Below, piece by piece: positions 15,924 through 24,006 of a stretch of DNA of 64,000 nucleotides. Position numbers and translations under genes: made by a program. The DNA comes from Curtobacterium sp. ZW137 (GTDB taxonomy: Bacteria; Actinomycetota; Actinomycetes; Actinomycetales; Microbacteriaceae): NCBI RefSeq assembly GCF_003762905.1, contig NZ_RJKS01000003.1, positions 372,001 to 436,000 of the forward strand, given 5' to 3'. The number at the start of each line of letters is the position of its first letter. Position 1 is the stretch's first letter. Below the pieces are notes generated by a model that saw only the letters and a list, made by a program, of their open reading frames with translations, was not told where the DNA came from and ran no database searches.

Positions 15924-16583
15924 TCACGCCAGCAACGGTTCCAACCGCGCGACCGCCGCCCGCAGGGACGCCAGCGCGGAGCCGGGGGCCTCGATGCGGG
16001 AGGACGGCGCGGAGAGCGTCAGCCCCGCGACGAGCTCACCGCGCTCACCGAGGACCGGCAGCGCCAGGCACCCGAACCCCCGCGCGAAGGTCCCCACCTG
16101 CACCGCCGACCCACCACCCGCCGCGTGCAGCCGCCCCATCGCGCTCCGCCCCGGGGAGGACCGCAGCGCCGCCTCGTCGAGCAGCGGGAAGTCCGGGTCG
16201 ACGTCGATGTCGGTGATCCCGGTGGCGTCGTAGCGGGCGAGGTGCACGCCGGCCCGGACGGCGGACCGCACGTCACCGAGTACCGCACGCACGGCACGGG
16301 GGAGCGGCGACGCGGCCGGCCCCGGTACGGCGGCGGATCCGACGCCCGCCAGCTCGGCGACCTTGTGTCCGAGTGCGAACCCGCGCAGGTCCGGCAGCCG
16401 CACCAGGTACTCGTCCTCGACGAGCAGCGTGATGAGCCGGTACGTGGTCGCCCGGGGCATCCCGAGCACGTCCGAGATCTGCTGTGCGGTGACGCCCGGT
16501 CCGGCGTGCGCGACGGCCTCCAGCACCGACAGGGCGTTCTGGATCGCCTTCGGTTGCCGCGCGCGGAGACCGGGTTCGCTCAC
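15924..16583 (-). CDS. IclR family transcriptional regulator
   Basis: 219 residues. An N-terminal winged helix (about 12-65; AIQNALSVLEAV, VTAQQISDVLGMPRATTYRLI) is followed by a shortened IclR effector domain ending in a typical LRAAVARLEPLL. At ~220 residues it is at the short end of the family. The GTG start overlaps the stop of the permease gene upstream (GTGA). It is therefore co-transcribed with an APC permease and lies beside a divergent permease-amine oxidase operon, which it most likely controls in response to an amine or its aromatic-acid product. The 8+8 bp inverted repeat at 18122-18167 is a candidate binding site. Confidence 0.85.
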   Translation of the reverse strand: MSEPGLRARQPKAIQNALSVLEAVAHAGPGVTAQQISDVLGMPRATTYRLITLLVEDEYLVRLPDLRGFALGHKVAELAGVGSAAVPGPAASPLPRAVRAVLGDVRSAVRAGVHLARYDATGITDIDVDPDFPLLDEAALRSSPGRSAMGRLHAAGGGSAVQVGTFARGFGCLALPVLGERGELVAGLTLSAPSSRIEAPGSALASLRAAVARLEPLLA

Positions 16584-18091
16584 CGCGCCTCCGACCGTTC
16601 CCCGGTGGCCGGTCCGGAGGCTCCCAGCAGGTCCGCCACGACGGGCACGTCGTACACGGCTCGGCTCGCACCCCGCCGCCACGGTCGCCGTCGGGTCGCC
16701 ACCAGGAACGCGACGACCACCGCTGCCACCACCCCCACGGCGAGGACCACGGCCGGCCACCGGGACGACACCGCCTCGACGCCGAGGTAGGTGACGAGGA
16801 CGAGCGCGAGCATGGTCCCCGTCGCGACGGACACCACCGCGACCCGGGTGGTCAGTTCCCCGATCCGGCGCAGGAACACGGGCGCCGCGAAGCACGTCAT
16901 GGCGTACGCGGCGATGTACCCGAGCGCGGCGACGACGAGCTCGGCCTCCATCAGGGACCACGTCGGGATGCCGAGGGCGAGGGCGATCACGGGCAGCACG
17001 GTGAGCACGGCGCAGGCGAGGAGCCCGGCGACGAACGGCGTCCGGAAGCGTGGTGACGTCCGGCCGAGGACCCGGGGGAGCACCCCTTCTCGCCCCATCG
17101 TGAACAGCACCCGGACGAGCGCCGTCGTCGATGCGATCGCGCACGCCGCGAAGGACGCCGCGATGCCCACGTCGAGCAGCCACCCGATCCACTGCATCCC
17201 GTACGCGGTCGCGAGCTCGTTCACGGGGGAGGCACTCGTCCCAAGGTCGGCGCCCATCGCGGCGAACCCGAGCTGCTGCGCCGCCGCACTGACGAGGTAC
17301 AGCGCGCCCGCGACGAGGACGGTCCAGGAGATCGCCCGGGGGATCGTGGCGAACGGCCGGCGCGCCTCGACCCCGAGGACCGACGCGCTCTCGAAGCCGA
17401 CGAAGGCGGTGACGGCGAGTGCGGTCCCGACGGCGAAGTCGTCCGGACGGGTGGGGCCGAGCGCGATCGCGGAGACGTCGACGGGGTGCGCACGGAGCAC
17501 GAGCGCGACGATGAAGACCACGATGACGGCGACGGAGAGCGCCTCGACGAGCAGGGTGAGGCGGGTGGAGCGCCGCACCCCGATCGCGATCACGGCGAAC
17601 ACCGCGGCGCCCATCACCGCGACCACCACCATCGTGACGAGGGCGTTGTCGCCGGCCGCCGGGACGAACCGGGACAGCAGGTAGTCCAGGTAGTAGCCGC
17701 TGCCGGTGAGCGAGAACATCGCGATGAAGCCGTAGCCGAGGAGCAGTGCGGCGCCCGCGACGACGCCGGCGACCGGGCCGAGCCCGAGCGACACGTACGT
17801 GTAGAGCGACCCGGTGCCGGCGACCCGTCGGACGAACTGGTTCACGGTGCGCCCGACCAGGAACGACAGCGCCATCGCGGCGAGCAGGGACCACGTCGCA
17901 CCGGATCCCGCGACGCTGGCGACGAGGACCGGGATCGTCGTCGCCGCCGCCGACGGTGCCACCGCGGAGACGGACTGCGCGAGCACGTCGACCGGTCCCA
18001 CGGCACGGCGGGACAGCCCGTCGACCGGGGAGCGCGTGCCGATGCCGGGCACCCGGGGCGGGTCGGCGATGGCACGGTCGAGCGCGGTCAT
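16580..18091 (-). CDS. APC superfamily amino acid/amine permease
   Basis: 503 residues, about 12-14 hydrophobic helices. The sequence keeps APC features: SVSAVAPSAAATTIPVL in TM1, GTGSLYTYVSLGLGP in TM3 and AFVGFESASVLGVEAR in TM6. A TACGGT hexamer lies 6 nt before the ATG, so the message is probably leaderless. Its stop overlaps the IclR gene. It faces away from a second APC permease that precedes a copper amine oxidase. Uptake of an amine or related amino acid is therefore a fair inference; specificity cannot be read from sequence. Confidence 0.86.
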   Translation of the reverse strand: MTALDRAIADPPRVPGIGTRSPVDGLSRRAVGPVDVLAQSVSAVAPSAAATTIPVLVASVAGSGATWSLLAAMALSFLVGRTVNQFVRRVAGTGSLYTYVSLGLGPVAGVVAGAALLLGYGFIAMFSLTGSGYYLDYLLSRFVPAAGDNALVTMVVVAVMGAAVFAVIAIGVRRSTRLTLLVEALSVAVIVVFIVALVLRAHPVDVSAIALGPTRPDDFAVGTALAVTAFVGFESASVLGVEARRPFATIPRAISWTVLVAGALYLVSAAAQQLGFAAMGADLGTSASPVNELATAYGMQWIGWLLDVGIAASFAACAIASTTALVRVLFTMGREGVLPRVLGRTSPRFRTPFVAGLLACAVLTVLPVIALALGIPTWSLMEAELVVAALGYIAAYAMTCFAAPVFLRRIGELTTRVAVVSVATGTMLALVLVTYLGVEAVSSRWPAVVLAVGVVAAVVVAFLVATRRRPWRRGASRAVYDVPVVADLLGASGPATGERSEAR

Positions 18092-18121
18092 GCGGCAACC
18101 GTACGGGGAGGTCGTTGCCCG

Positions 18122-18167
18122 GGTGTCTCGCCCGTGTTTCCGGTGCGATTCCGGCAAATGAGACACC
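18122..18167. promoter_or_regulatory. Spaced inverted repeat between divergent permease genes
   Basis: GGTGTCTC (18122-18129) and GAGACACC (18160-18167) are perfect complements 38 bases centre to centre, with two TTCCGG direct repeats between them. The arrangement lies in the 198-bp space between the two divergent APC permease genes and suits a dimer-of-dimers or looping regulator such as the IclR protein encoded next door. Confidence 0.5.
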
Positions 18168-18289
18168 GCGACGGCCGGCGTCCCATTCGGGTGCGACGGG
18201 GTTTCACGCCGACGGAACAGCGGCGCAACGGCGGCACGGGACCGTTGGAGCACCACCACCCGAGACCCACCGAACCGGAAGGCCCGCCG

Positions 18290-19786
18290 ATGTCCAGCAT
18301 CACGAAGGACCCCGCGTCACTCGGAGCCGTGCCGGCCCCGCACACCAGGACCATGCGCGGCTCGCTCGGCGTCACCGCGATCGTCTTCATGGTCGTCGCC
18401 GCGGCCGCACCCCTCACCGTCGTCGGCGGTGCCGCACCGCTCGGCATGCTGCTCGGCAACGGTGTCGGCTTCCCCGCGCTGTACGCCGCGTCCGCCGTGA
18501 TCCTGCTGCTGTTCTCGGTCGGCCTGGCGGCGATGACCCGGCACATCCCCCGACCAGGGGCGTTCTTCACGTTCGTCGGGCACGGTCTCGGACGCCCGGC
18601 CGGTGCCGGCGCCGCGACCCTGGCGCTCCTGACCTACACGACGATCCAGGTCAGCGTGCACGGGTACATCGGGTACCTCCTCGGCGTGACCGTCTCAGGG
18701 CTCGGCGGACCGGACATCCCCTGGTACGTCTGGTCCCTCGTCGTCGTGGCACTCGTCGGACTGCTCGGCTACCGGCACATCGACCTGTCGAGCAAGGTCC
18801 TCGGCGTGCTGCTCGTCGCGGAGGTCGGCATCGTGCTGGTCCTCGTCGCGGCGATCGTGGTCCGCGGCGGCGCCGACGGACTCTCACTCGCACCGTTCGA
18901 GCCGTCGGCGATCATGTCCGGTTCGCCTGGTGTCGGCCTGATGTTCGCGATCGCCGCGTTCATCGGCTTCGAGGCGACCGCGATCTTCCGCGACGAGGCG
19001 AAGGACCCGGAGCGCACCATCCCACGGGCGACCTACACGGCCGTGATCGGCATCGGCGTCTTCTACACGCTCGCCTCGTGGGCGCTCGTGATGGCGTGGG
19101 GTCCGAACGGGGTGCTCGCCGAGGCCGCGAAGGACCCGGGTTCCCTCATCCTCACCACGGCCGCTCGGTACATCGGCGGTGCCGGCGAGGCCGTGCTGAA
19201 CGTGCTGCTGCTGACGAGCATGTTCGCCTGCGTCCTGTCCTTCCACAACGTCATCACCCGGTACCAGCACTCGATGGCGAACGCGTCCCTGCTCCCTGCC
19301 CGCCTCGGCGCGGTGCACCGCAAGCACGCGTCGCCGCACACGTCGAGCATCGTGCAGACGATCACCGCAGCGGCCCTCATGGTGCTGTTCGCGGTGCTCG
19401 GCCTCGACCCGGTGCTCCAGGTCTTCAGCTGGTTCGCCGGCGTCGCGACCCTGGCCGTCGCGATCCTGATGGCCGCGACGAGCCTCGCCGTGATCGTGTA
19501 CTTCCGCCGCACCCGCTCCGACACCCGCGTGTGGAACACGATCGTCGCGCCGGTCCTCGGGTTCGTCGGGCTGGTCGCCGCCGCCGCACTCATCTGGGCG
19601 AACTTCCCGACGCTCGTCGGCGACGTGGACGCGAAGGGAGCGAGCGTGTTCGGCGTCGTCAGCATCGTCCTCACCGGGCTCGTCGTCCTCGCGGCCGTCG
19701 TCGGCGTCGTCCAGGCCGTGGTGCTGCGCCGCACCCGACGTGCGCAGTACGAGGTGATGCTCGACCGCCTGGCGGTCGAGAGCTGA
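18290..19786 (+). CDS. APC superfamily permease linked to copper amine oxidase
   Basis: 498 residues with about 12 transmembrane helices, including AAAAPLTVVGGAAPLGMLLGNG (TM1), TRHIPRPGAFFTFVGHGLGRP (TM3) and FAIAAFIGFEATAIFRDEAKDP (TM6, an APC hallmark). The ATG follows GGAAGGCCCG. The oxidase gene starts 50 bases downstream with its own ribosome site, so the two form an uptake-oxidation pair for a primary amine. It is only distantly similar to the divergent permease and may have a different but related substrate. Confidence 0.87.
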   Translation: MSSITKDPASLGAVPAPHTRTMRGSLGVTAIVFMVVAAAAPLTVVGGAAPLGMLLGNGVGFPALYAASAVILLLFSVGLAAMTRHIPRPGAFFTFVGHGLGRPAGAGAATLALLTYTTIQVSVHGYIGYLLGVTVSGLGGPDIPWYVWSLVVVALVGLLGYRHIDLSSKVLGVLLVAEVGIVLVLVAAIVVRGGADGLSLAPFEPSAIMSGSPGVGLMFAIAAFIGFEATAIFRDEAKDPERTIPRATYTAVIGIGVFYTLASWALVMAWGPNGVLAEAAKDPGSLILTTAARYIGGAGEAVLNVLLLTSMFACVLSFHNVITRYQHSMANASLLPARLGAVHRKHASPHTSSIVQTITAAALMVLFAVLGLDPVLQVFSWFAGVATLAVAILMAATSLAVIVYFRRTRSDTRVWNTIVAPVLGFVGLVAAAALIWANFPTLVGDVDAKGASVFGVVSIVLTGLVVLAAVVGVVQAVVLRRTRRAQYEVMLDRLAVES

Positions 19787-19836
19787 CCCCGAGAACCCGA
19801 CCCGAGCCTCCAGACCGAGCAGAAGGAACCACGCGC

Positions 19837-21801
19837 ATGACCCTCACCGATCCCGTCACCACGACCACCCACCCGCTCGCGAACCTGTCCGCCGACGAGT
19901 TCACCGCGATCCGCGACGTCGTCACCGGGCACCCGGACTGGACCGACACCACCCGCTTCGCCTACGTCGGCCTCGAAGAGCCGCACAAGCGCGACGTCCT
20001 CGCCTGGCAGGACGGCACCGCCGCGCTGCCGGAGCGCGTCGCCCGCGTGATGCTCCTCGACATGGCGACCGGCCGGTCCACCGACAACCTGGTGTCGCTC
20101 ACCACGGCGACCCTCACCACGACCGAGGTGCTCGACGGCTCCCGTGGCCAGCTCCCGGTGCTCATCGAGGAGTTCGACGCCGTCGGCGAGATCGCGTCGG
20201 CCGACGAGCGGTGGGTGGCCGCGCTCGCGGAACGCGGGCTCACCGTGGACGAGGTGAAGTGCGTCCCGCTCTCGGCCGGGTACTACGACTTCCCGGAGGA
20301 GCAGGGGCGCCGCATCCTCCGGGTCCTGGCCTTCAAGCAGGACCACCCCGCCGACCACGTCTGGGCGCACCCGGTCGACGGTCTCTCCGTCTACGTCGAC
20401 GCCGCGAACCGGACGGTCACCCGCATCGTCGACGCCGGGCACATGCCGGTGCCGCAGACCTCCGGGAACTTCGACGACCCGGCGATGCAGGGCGAGCCGC
20501 TCGACCTCAAGCCGATCGTGATCACCCAGCCGGAGGGGCCGTCGTACCGGGTCGACGGGGAGTTCGTCGAGTGGGCGAACTGGCGGTTCCAGGTCGGGTT
20601 CGACTCCCGTGAGGGGCTCGTGCTCCGGCAGCTGTCCTGGCAGGACGGCGACACCACCCGTCCGATCGTCTACCGGGCGTCCATCGACGAGATGCTCGTG
20701 CCGTACGGCGACCCGTCGCCGGTCCGGTTCTGGCAGAACTACTTCGACACCGGGGAGTACCTGTTCGGGCGCTTCACGAACTCGCTCGAGCTCGGGTGCG
20801 ACTGTGTCGGCGAGATCCGGTACTTCGACGCCGTGCTCGCCGACGAGCTCGGCAACCCGCAGACCATCCGGAACGGGATCTGCATGCACGAGGAAGACTT
20901 CGGCACACTCTGGAAGCACGGGGACATCTACACCGGCTCGCAGGAGGTGCGCCGGTCCCGCCGCCTGGTGATCTCGTTCTTCACGACCGTCGGCAACTAC
21001 GACTACGGGTTCTACTGGTACCTCTACCTCGACGGCACGATCGAGTGCGAGGCGAAGCTCACGGGCGTCCTCTTCACCTCCTCGTACCCGGGGCGGTCCG
21101 CCGACGGGGCCGACTACCCGTACGCCTCCGAGGTCGCTCCCGGCCTCGGCGCCCCGTACCACCAGCACCTGTTCTCGGCGCGGCTCGACATGATGGTCGA
21201 CGGGCTGTCCAACGCGGTCGACGAGGTCGACGCGGTGCGGGTCCCCGTCGGGCCGGGCAACGAGCACGGGAACGCGTTCACCAAGTCGGTGACCCGACTG
21301 GCGTCGGAGTCGTCGTCCGGCCGGCTCGCCGACGCATCCGTCACCCGCACCTGGTTCGTGTCGAACACGGAGCAGCAGAACCACCTCGGTCGTCCCACCG
21401 GGTACGTGCTGTACCCGCAGGACGCGCCGGTGCTGCTCGCCGACGACTCGTCCTCGGTCGCGTCCCGAGCCGAGTTCGCCCGGAAGCACCTGTACGTCAC
21501 GCAGTACGACCCCGCAGAGAAGTACGCAGCAGGGGACTTCGTGCACCAGAACCCTGGTGGCGACGGGCTGGCCCGCTTCGTGCAGGCCGACCGCCCGCTC
21601 GACGGAGAGGACATCGTGCTCTGGCACACCTTCGGTCCGACGCACTTCCCCCGTCCCGAGGACTGGCCCGTGATGCCCGTCGACTACGCCAAGTTCACGC
21701 TGAAGCCGTACGGGTTCTTCCCGCGGAACCCGGCGCTGAACGTGCCGGCCCCCGGCTCCTCCGGGGCGGCGGACGCGCACTGCTCGCACCACGGCGGCTG
21801 A
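19837..21801 (+). CDS. Primary-amine (copper amine) oxidase
   Basis: 654 residues, the normal size for bacterial copper/topaquinone amine oxidases. Tyr388 in the VGNYDYGF motif is the residue converted to topaquinone. Asp304 (FDTGEY) is the catalytic base, and the copper ligands are His442 and His444 (HQHLF) and His603 (FGPTHFPRPEDWP). There is no signal peptide, so it should be cytoplasmic. It oxidises a primary amine such as tyramine, phenethylamine or histamine to the aldehyde with release of H2O2 and ammonia. AGAAGGAA precedes the ATG. It is the second gene of the permease-oxidase operon. The His-rich C-terminal tail (HCSHHGG) could help load copper, an inference. Confidence 0.94.
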   Translation: MTLTDPVTTTTHPLANLSADEFTAIRDVVTGHPDWTDTTRFAYVGLEEPHKRDVLAWQDGTAALPERVARVMLLDMATGRSTDNLVSLTTATLTTTEVLDGSRGQLPVLIEEFDAVGEIASADERWVAALAERGLTVDEVKCVPLSAGYYDFPEEQGRRILRVLAFKQDHPADHVWAHPVDGLSVYVDAANRTVTRIVDAGHMPVPQTSGNFDDPAMQGEPLDLKPIVITQPEGPSYRVDGEFVEWANWRFQVGFDSREGLVLRQLSWQDGDTTRPIVYRASIDEMLVPYGDPSPVRFWQNYFDTGEYLFGRFTNSLELGCDCVGEIRYFDAVLADELGNPQTIRNGICMHEEDFGTLWKHGDIYTGSQEVRRSRRLVISFFTTVGNYDYGFYWYLYLDGTIECEAKLTGVLFTSSYPGRSADGADYPYASEVAPGLGAPYHQHLFSARLDMMVDGLSNAVDEVDAVRVPVGPGNEHGNAFTKSVTRLASESSSGRLADASVTRTWFVSNTEQQNHLGRPTGYVLYPQDAPVLLADDSSSVASRAEFARKHLYVTQYDPAEKYAAGDFVHQNPGGDGLARFVQADRPLDGEDIVLWHTFGPTHFPRPEDWPVMPVDYAKFTLKPYGFFPRNPALNVPAPGSSGAADAHCSHHGG

Positions 21802-21802
21802 G

Positions 21803-22417
21803 ATGACGGACGTGCTCGGGCTCGCGGCGATCCTGCCCGCGTCCGCCGGGGCGTGCTGCACGGTCGGGGCGTGGCGCCCCGGCCGTGCGGTCGACGTGGT
21901 GGCGGCGCTCGTGATGGTCGCGGCGATGGTGGACGGGGTGTTCGGGCCGCGGGTGCTGCCGGGGGTCGTCTGGTTCCTGGTGCTGGCACTGCTGGCGGTG
22001 GCGCTCGCCGCGACCTCGCGGTTCCAGCGGGTGGGTCCGGTCGCTTTGGTCGCTGCGGGCGCTGCCGCCGGGAGGCCCGGGTCGGGCCCGGCAGGGCGGC
22101 CGACGGGCGCGCACGGCCGCCTCCACGGCGCGCTCGGCCTGCTGGTGATGGGAGCGCTGGGCATCGGCATGACGCACGGCTCCGGAGCATCGGACACGGC
22201 CGGGATGGCCGGGGTGGCCGGGATGGCCGGGATGCACCACACCGGGACGGTCGGCGTCGTGTGGCTGCTCGTGGTCGGGGGACTCACCCTCGGGTACCTG
22301 CTGCTGACGGCCCACCTCGTGCGCGACGGGCTCCGTCGCCGGACCCGTGTGCTGTCGGTCCTCGAGGCGCTCACGATGGGGATCGCCGTGGCCGTGATGG
22401 CCGCCGCGATGGTGTGA
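21803..22417 (+). CDS. Small polytopic membrane protein of unknown function
   Basis: 204 residues with four to five hydrophobic segments. In the middle lies a Gly/Met/Ala stretch (DTAGMAGVAGMAGMHHTG) resembling metal-binding low-complexity regions, and a short disordered linker RPGSGPAGRP that is encoded by a copy of the dispersed CGGGAGGCCCGG element. The start lies one base after the amine oxidase stop, so it is very probably in that operon. The layout recalls DUF5134-type actinobacterial membrane proteins. The Met/His-rich segment and the operon partner suggest copper handling, but this is inference. Confidence 0.72.
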   Translation: MTDVLGLAAILPASAGACCTVGAWRPGRAVDVVAALVMVAAMVDGVFGPRVLPGVVWFLVLALLAVALAATSRFQRVGPVALVAAGAAAGRPGSGPAGRPTGAHGRLHGALGLLVMGALGIGMTHGSGASDTAGMAGVAGMAGMHHTGTVGVVWLLVVGGLTLGYLLLTAHLVRDGLRRRTRVLSVLEALTMGIAVAVMAAAMV

Positions 22418-22436
22418 TGGTCGAACCGTCCGTACA

Positions 22437-22488
22437 GTTCACTGCGCGAAACGTACAGCCCGTGAATCGTTCATTGCGCGAATCGTTC
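22437..22488. promoter_or_regulatory. Clustered direct repeats upstream of the MarR operon
   Basis: GTTCACTGCGCGAA (22437-22450) and GTTCATTGCGCGAA (22469-22482) are near-identical direct repeats 32 bp apart, three helical turns. Overlapping them, GAATCGTTC occurs at 22464-22472 and again at 22480-22488. This lies 65-115 bp before the small gene that precedes marR and looks like a multi-site operator. Confidence 0.5.
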
Positions 22489-22552
22489 GTCTTCTGAAAG
22501 ACTTCCCCCGTCCAGCCCGGACACGAAGGCGATCAGGAAGGTGGACGACGAC

Positions 22553-22735
22553 ATGCGCAGCACGTACCACGGGGCCCAGCGGAACCCCGGACTCTTCGGC
22601 TCCCACCCGCGCGTCGGGCTCACCGCGCCGCACGTCATCGCGGCGTACGTCAACGCCCGTGTCGAGGACCCGTCGCTCCTGTCGCAGCAGACCGAGCCGT
22701 CCTACGCGGACTTCTTCACCGTCCCGCAGGCCTGA
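22553..22735 (+). CDS. Short hypothetical protein upstream of marR
   Basis: A 60-residue soluble protein, MRSTYHGAQRNPGLFGSHPR at its start, ending in PSYADFFTVPQA. No family recognised. ATG 22553 is preferred because AGGAAGG lies 11 nt before it; the in-frame GTG at 22541 has the same purines directly abutting it. It is followed after 20 bases by the MarR gene, so they likely share a transcript driven from the repeat region upstream. It could be a small effector or simply a leader-encoded protein. Confidence 0.6.
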   Translation: MRSTYHGAQRNPGLFGSHPRVGLTAPHVIAAYVNARVEDPSLLSQQTEPSYADFFTVPQA

Positions 22736-22755
22736 CAACCGGAGTTCATGACCAC

Positions 22756-23295
22756 ATGCCGTTGACCGTCGTCCGCCGCGAGCACGTCCACCTCTACGCC
22801 CAGGAGCCCCGCTCGACCGCCGCGAAGAGCGCCGTCGATGCCCTGCTCCGCCTGCAGCACGCCGAGGAACGGCAGATCGAGCACGCCCGCATCGAGAGCG
22901 GCCTGTCGAAGAACGAGTTCCTCACCGTCCGCTACATGCTCCAGGCACACCGCGACGGGCGCGCGATGGGGCCGAAGGACCTCGCCGTGATGCTCACGGT
23001 GTCCAACGCCTCCGTCACCAAGATCGTCGACAGCCTCGTCGCGAAGGGCGACCTGGTCCGCACGGCGCACCCCTCCGACCGCCGAGCACAGGTGCTCGAG
23101 CCGACGGAGCAGGCTGCGGCGAAGATCGACGCGTCCTACGGGCCGTTCCACGAGATCGTGGTCGAGGTGCTCGACCGTCTGCCGGCCGCCGACAACGACG
23201 TCGTCGCGAGGGCCCTCGGTGAGATCGTCGAGGCACTCGGCCGAGCCGTTCCCGAGCCCGCCGACGAGTACACGGTGGAGCACACCACCGCCTGA
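22756..23295 (+). CDS. MarR family transcriptional regulator
   Basis: 179 residues. The winged helix of the MarR fold is clear: MGPKDLAVMLTVSNASVTKIVDSLVAKGDLVRTAHPSD with the wing DRRAQVLEPTE. Dimerisation helices lie at both ends. The N-terminal ~25 residues (VVRREHVHLYAQEPRST) are an extension not usual in the core family. It follows the 60-residue protein in the same operon and precedes a TetR gene with its own promoter. No transporter or enzyme lies directly beside it, so its target is unclear; self-control through the repeats at 22437-22488 is plausible. Confidence 0.87.
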   Translation: MPLTVVRREHVHLYAQEPRSTAAKSAVDALLRLQHAEERQIEHARIESGLSKNEFLTVRYMLQAHRDGRAMGPKDLAVMLTVSNASVTKIVDSLVAKGDLVRTAHPSDRRAQVLEPTEQAAAKIDASYGPFHEIVVEVLDRLPAADNDVVARALGEIVEALGRAVPEPADEYTVEHTTA

Positions 23296-23320
23296 AACCT
23301 TCCAGCGGTAAGTTGTCTGC

Positions 23321-23926
23321 ATGACCGCCGCCGAGGACGCCGAGACCGCGCCCCGGCGCGGGTACCGCAAGGGCGCCGAACGGCGGGTGCAGATCCTCGA
23401 CGAGATGATCCGCATGGTCGCGGAGCAGGGGGTCGACGCGTCCTCGTTGCGCTCCGTCGCCGAGGCACTCGGCATCACGCACGCCGCGCTCCGGCACTAC
23501 TTCCCGTCCCGTGACGAACTCCTGCTCGCCGTCTACCGCGAGCACGAGGTCCGCGAGCAGGGCGCTCCCGACCGGCTGGAGTCCGCGATCGGGGACATGC
23601 GGGAGAGCGCCGGGCGGAACCGGGACGTCCCGGGACTCGTGCAGCTCTACACGACCCTGTCCGCCGACGCCGTCGGGGAAGGACACCCGTCCACGCGGGA
23701 GTTCATGCGCGAGCGGTTCGCCCGGCTCCGCAGCGAACTCGCCGACCTCATCCGGCGCGACCAGGAGGCCGGGCGCATCCGAGCCGACCTCGACCCGACG
23801 GACCTGGCGTCCCTGAGCATCGCGGCGTCCGACGGCCTGCAGGTGCAGTGGCTGCTCGACCCGGACGAGGTGGACGGCGAGCGGGTGCTGAGCCTGCTCG
23901 AGCACATCGTCCCGCCGGCCGGCTGA
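23321..23926 (+). CDS. TetR family transcriptional regulator
   Basis: 201 residues. The N-terminal helix-turn-helix lies at about residues 20-65 (SSLRSVAEALGITHAALRHYFPSRDELLLAVY). A helical ligand domain follows. TAAGTT ends 6 nt before the ATG, suggesting a leaderless message. A symmetrical terminator hairpin separates it from the convergent Gfo/Idh gene. The target is not evident from neighbours; the C-terminal domain has no family-specific motif that I recognise. Confidence 0.88.
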   Translation: MTAAEDAETAPRRGYRKGAERRVQILDEMIRMVAEQGVDASSLRSVAEALGITHAALRHYFPSRDELLLAVYREHEVREQGAPDRLESAIGDMRESAGRNRDVPGLVQLYTTLSADAVGEGHPSTREFMRERFARLRSELADLIRRDQEAGRIRADLDPTDLASLSIAASDGLQVQWLLDPDEVDGERVLSLLEHIVPPAG

Positions 23927-23945
23927 CCGGCGGGAACGCCGGAAC

Positions 23946-23969
23946 GGCCGGCTCCCGGGGGAGTCGGCC
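23946..23969. terminator. Bidirectional terminator hairpin between convergent genes
   Basis: GGCCGGCTCCC and GGGAGTCGGCC pair over 11 positions with one G-U, between the stops of the TetR gene (+) and the Gfo/Idh gene (-). It can serve both transcripts. Confidence 0.65.
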
Positions 23970-24006
23970 GTCCTGGTCGTGCGTGGTGCTGCGTGGTGCT
24001 GCGCTG

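Noticed and set aside
17746..21801. A 1351-residue fusion reading through into the copper amine oxidase
   Set aside because: The part before 19837 is the shadow of the permease genes (Arg/Pro-rich) and the oxidase has its own AGAAGGAA and ATG.
22541..22735. GTG 22541 as start of the small protein before marR
   Set aside because: The ribosome-binding purines directly abut this GTG; the ATG 12 bases downstream has proper spacing.
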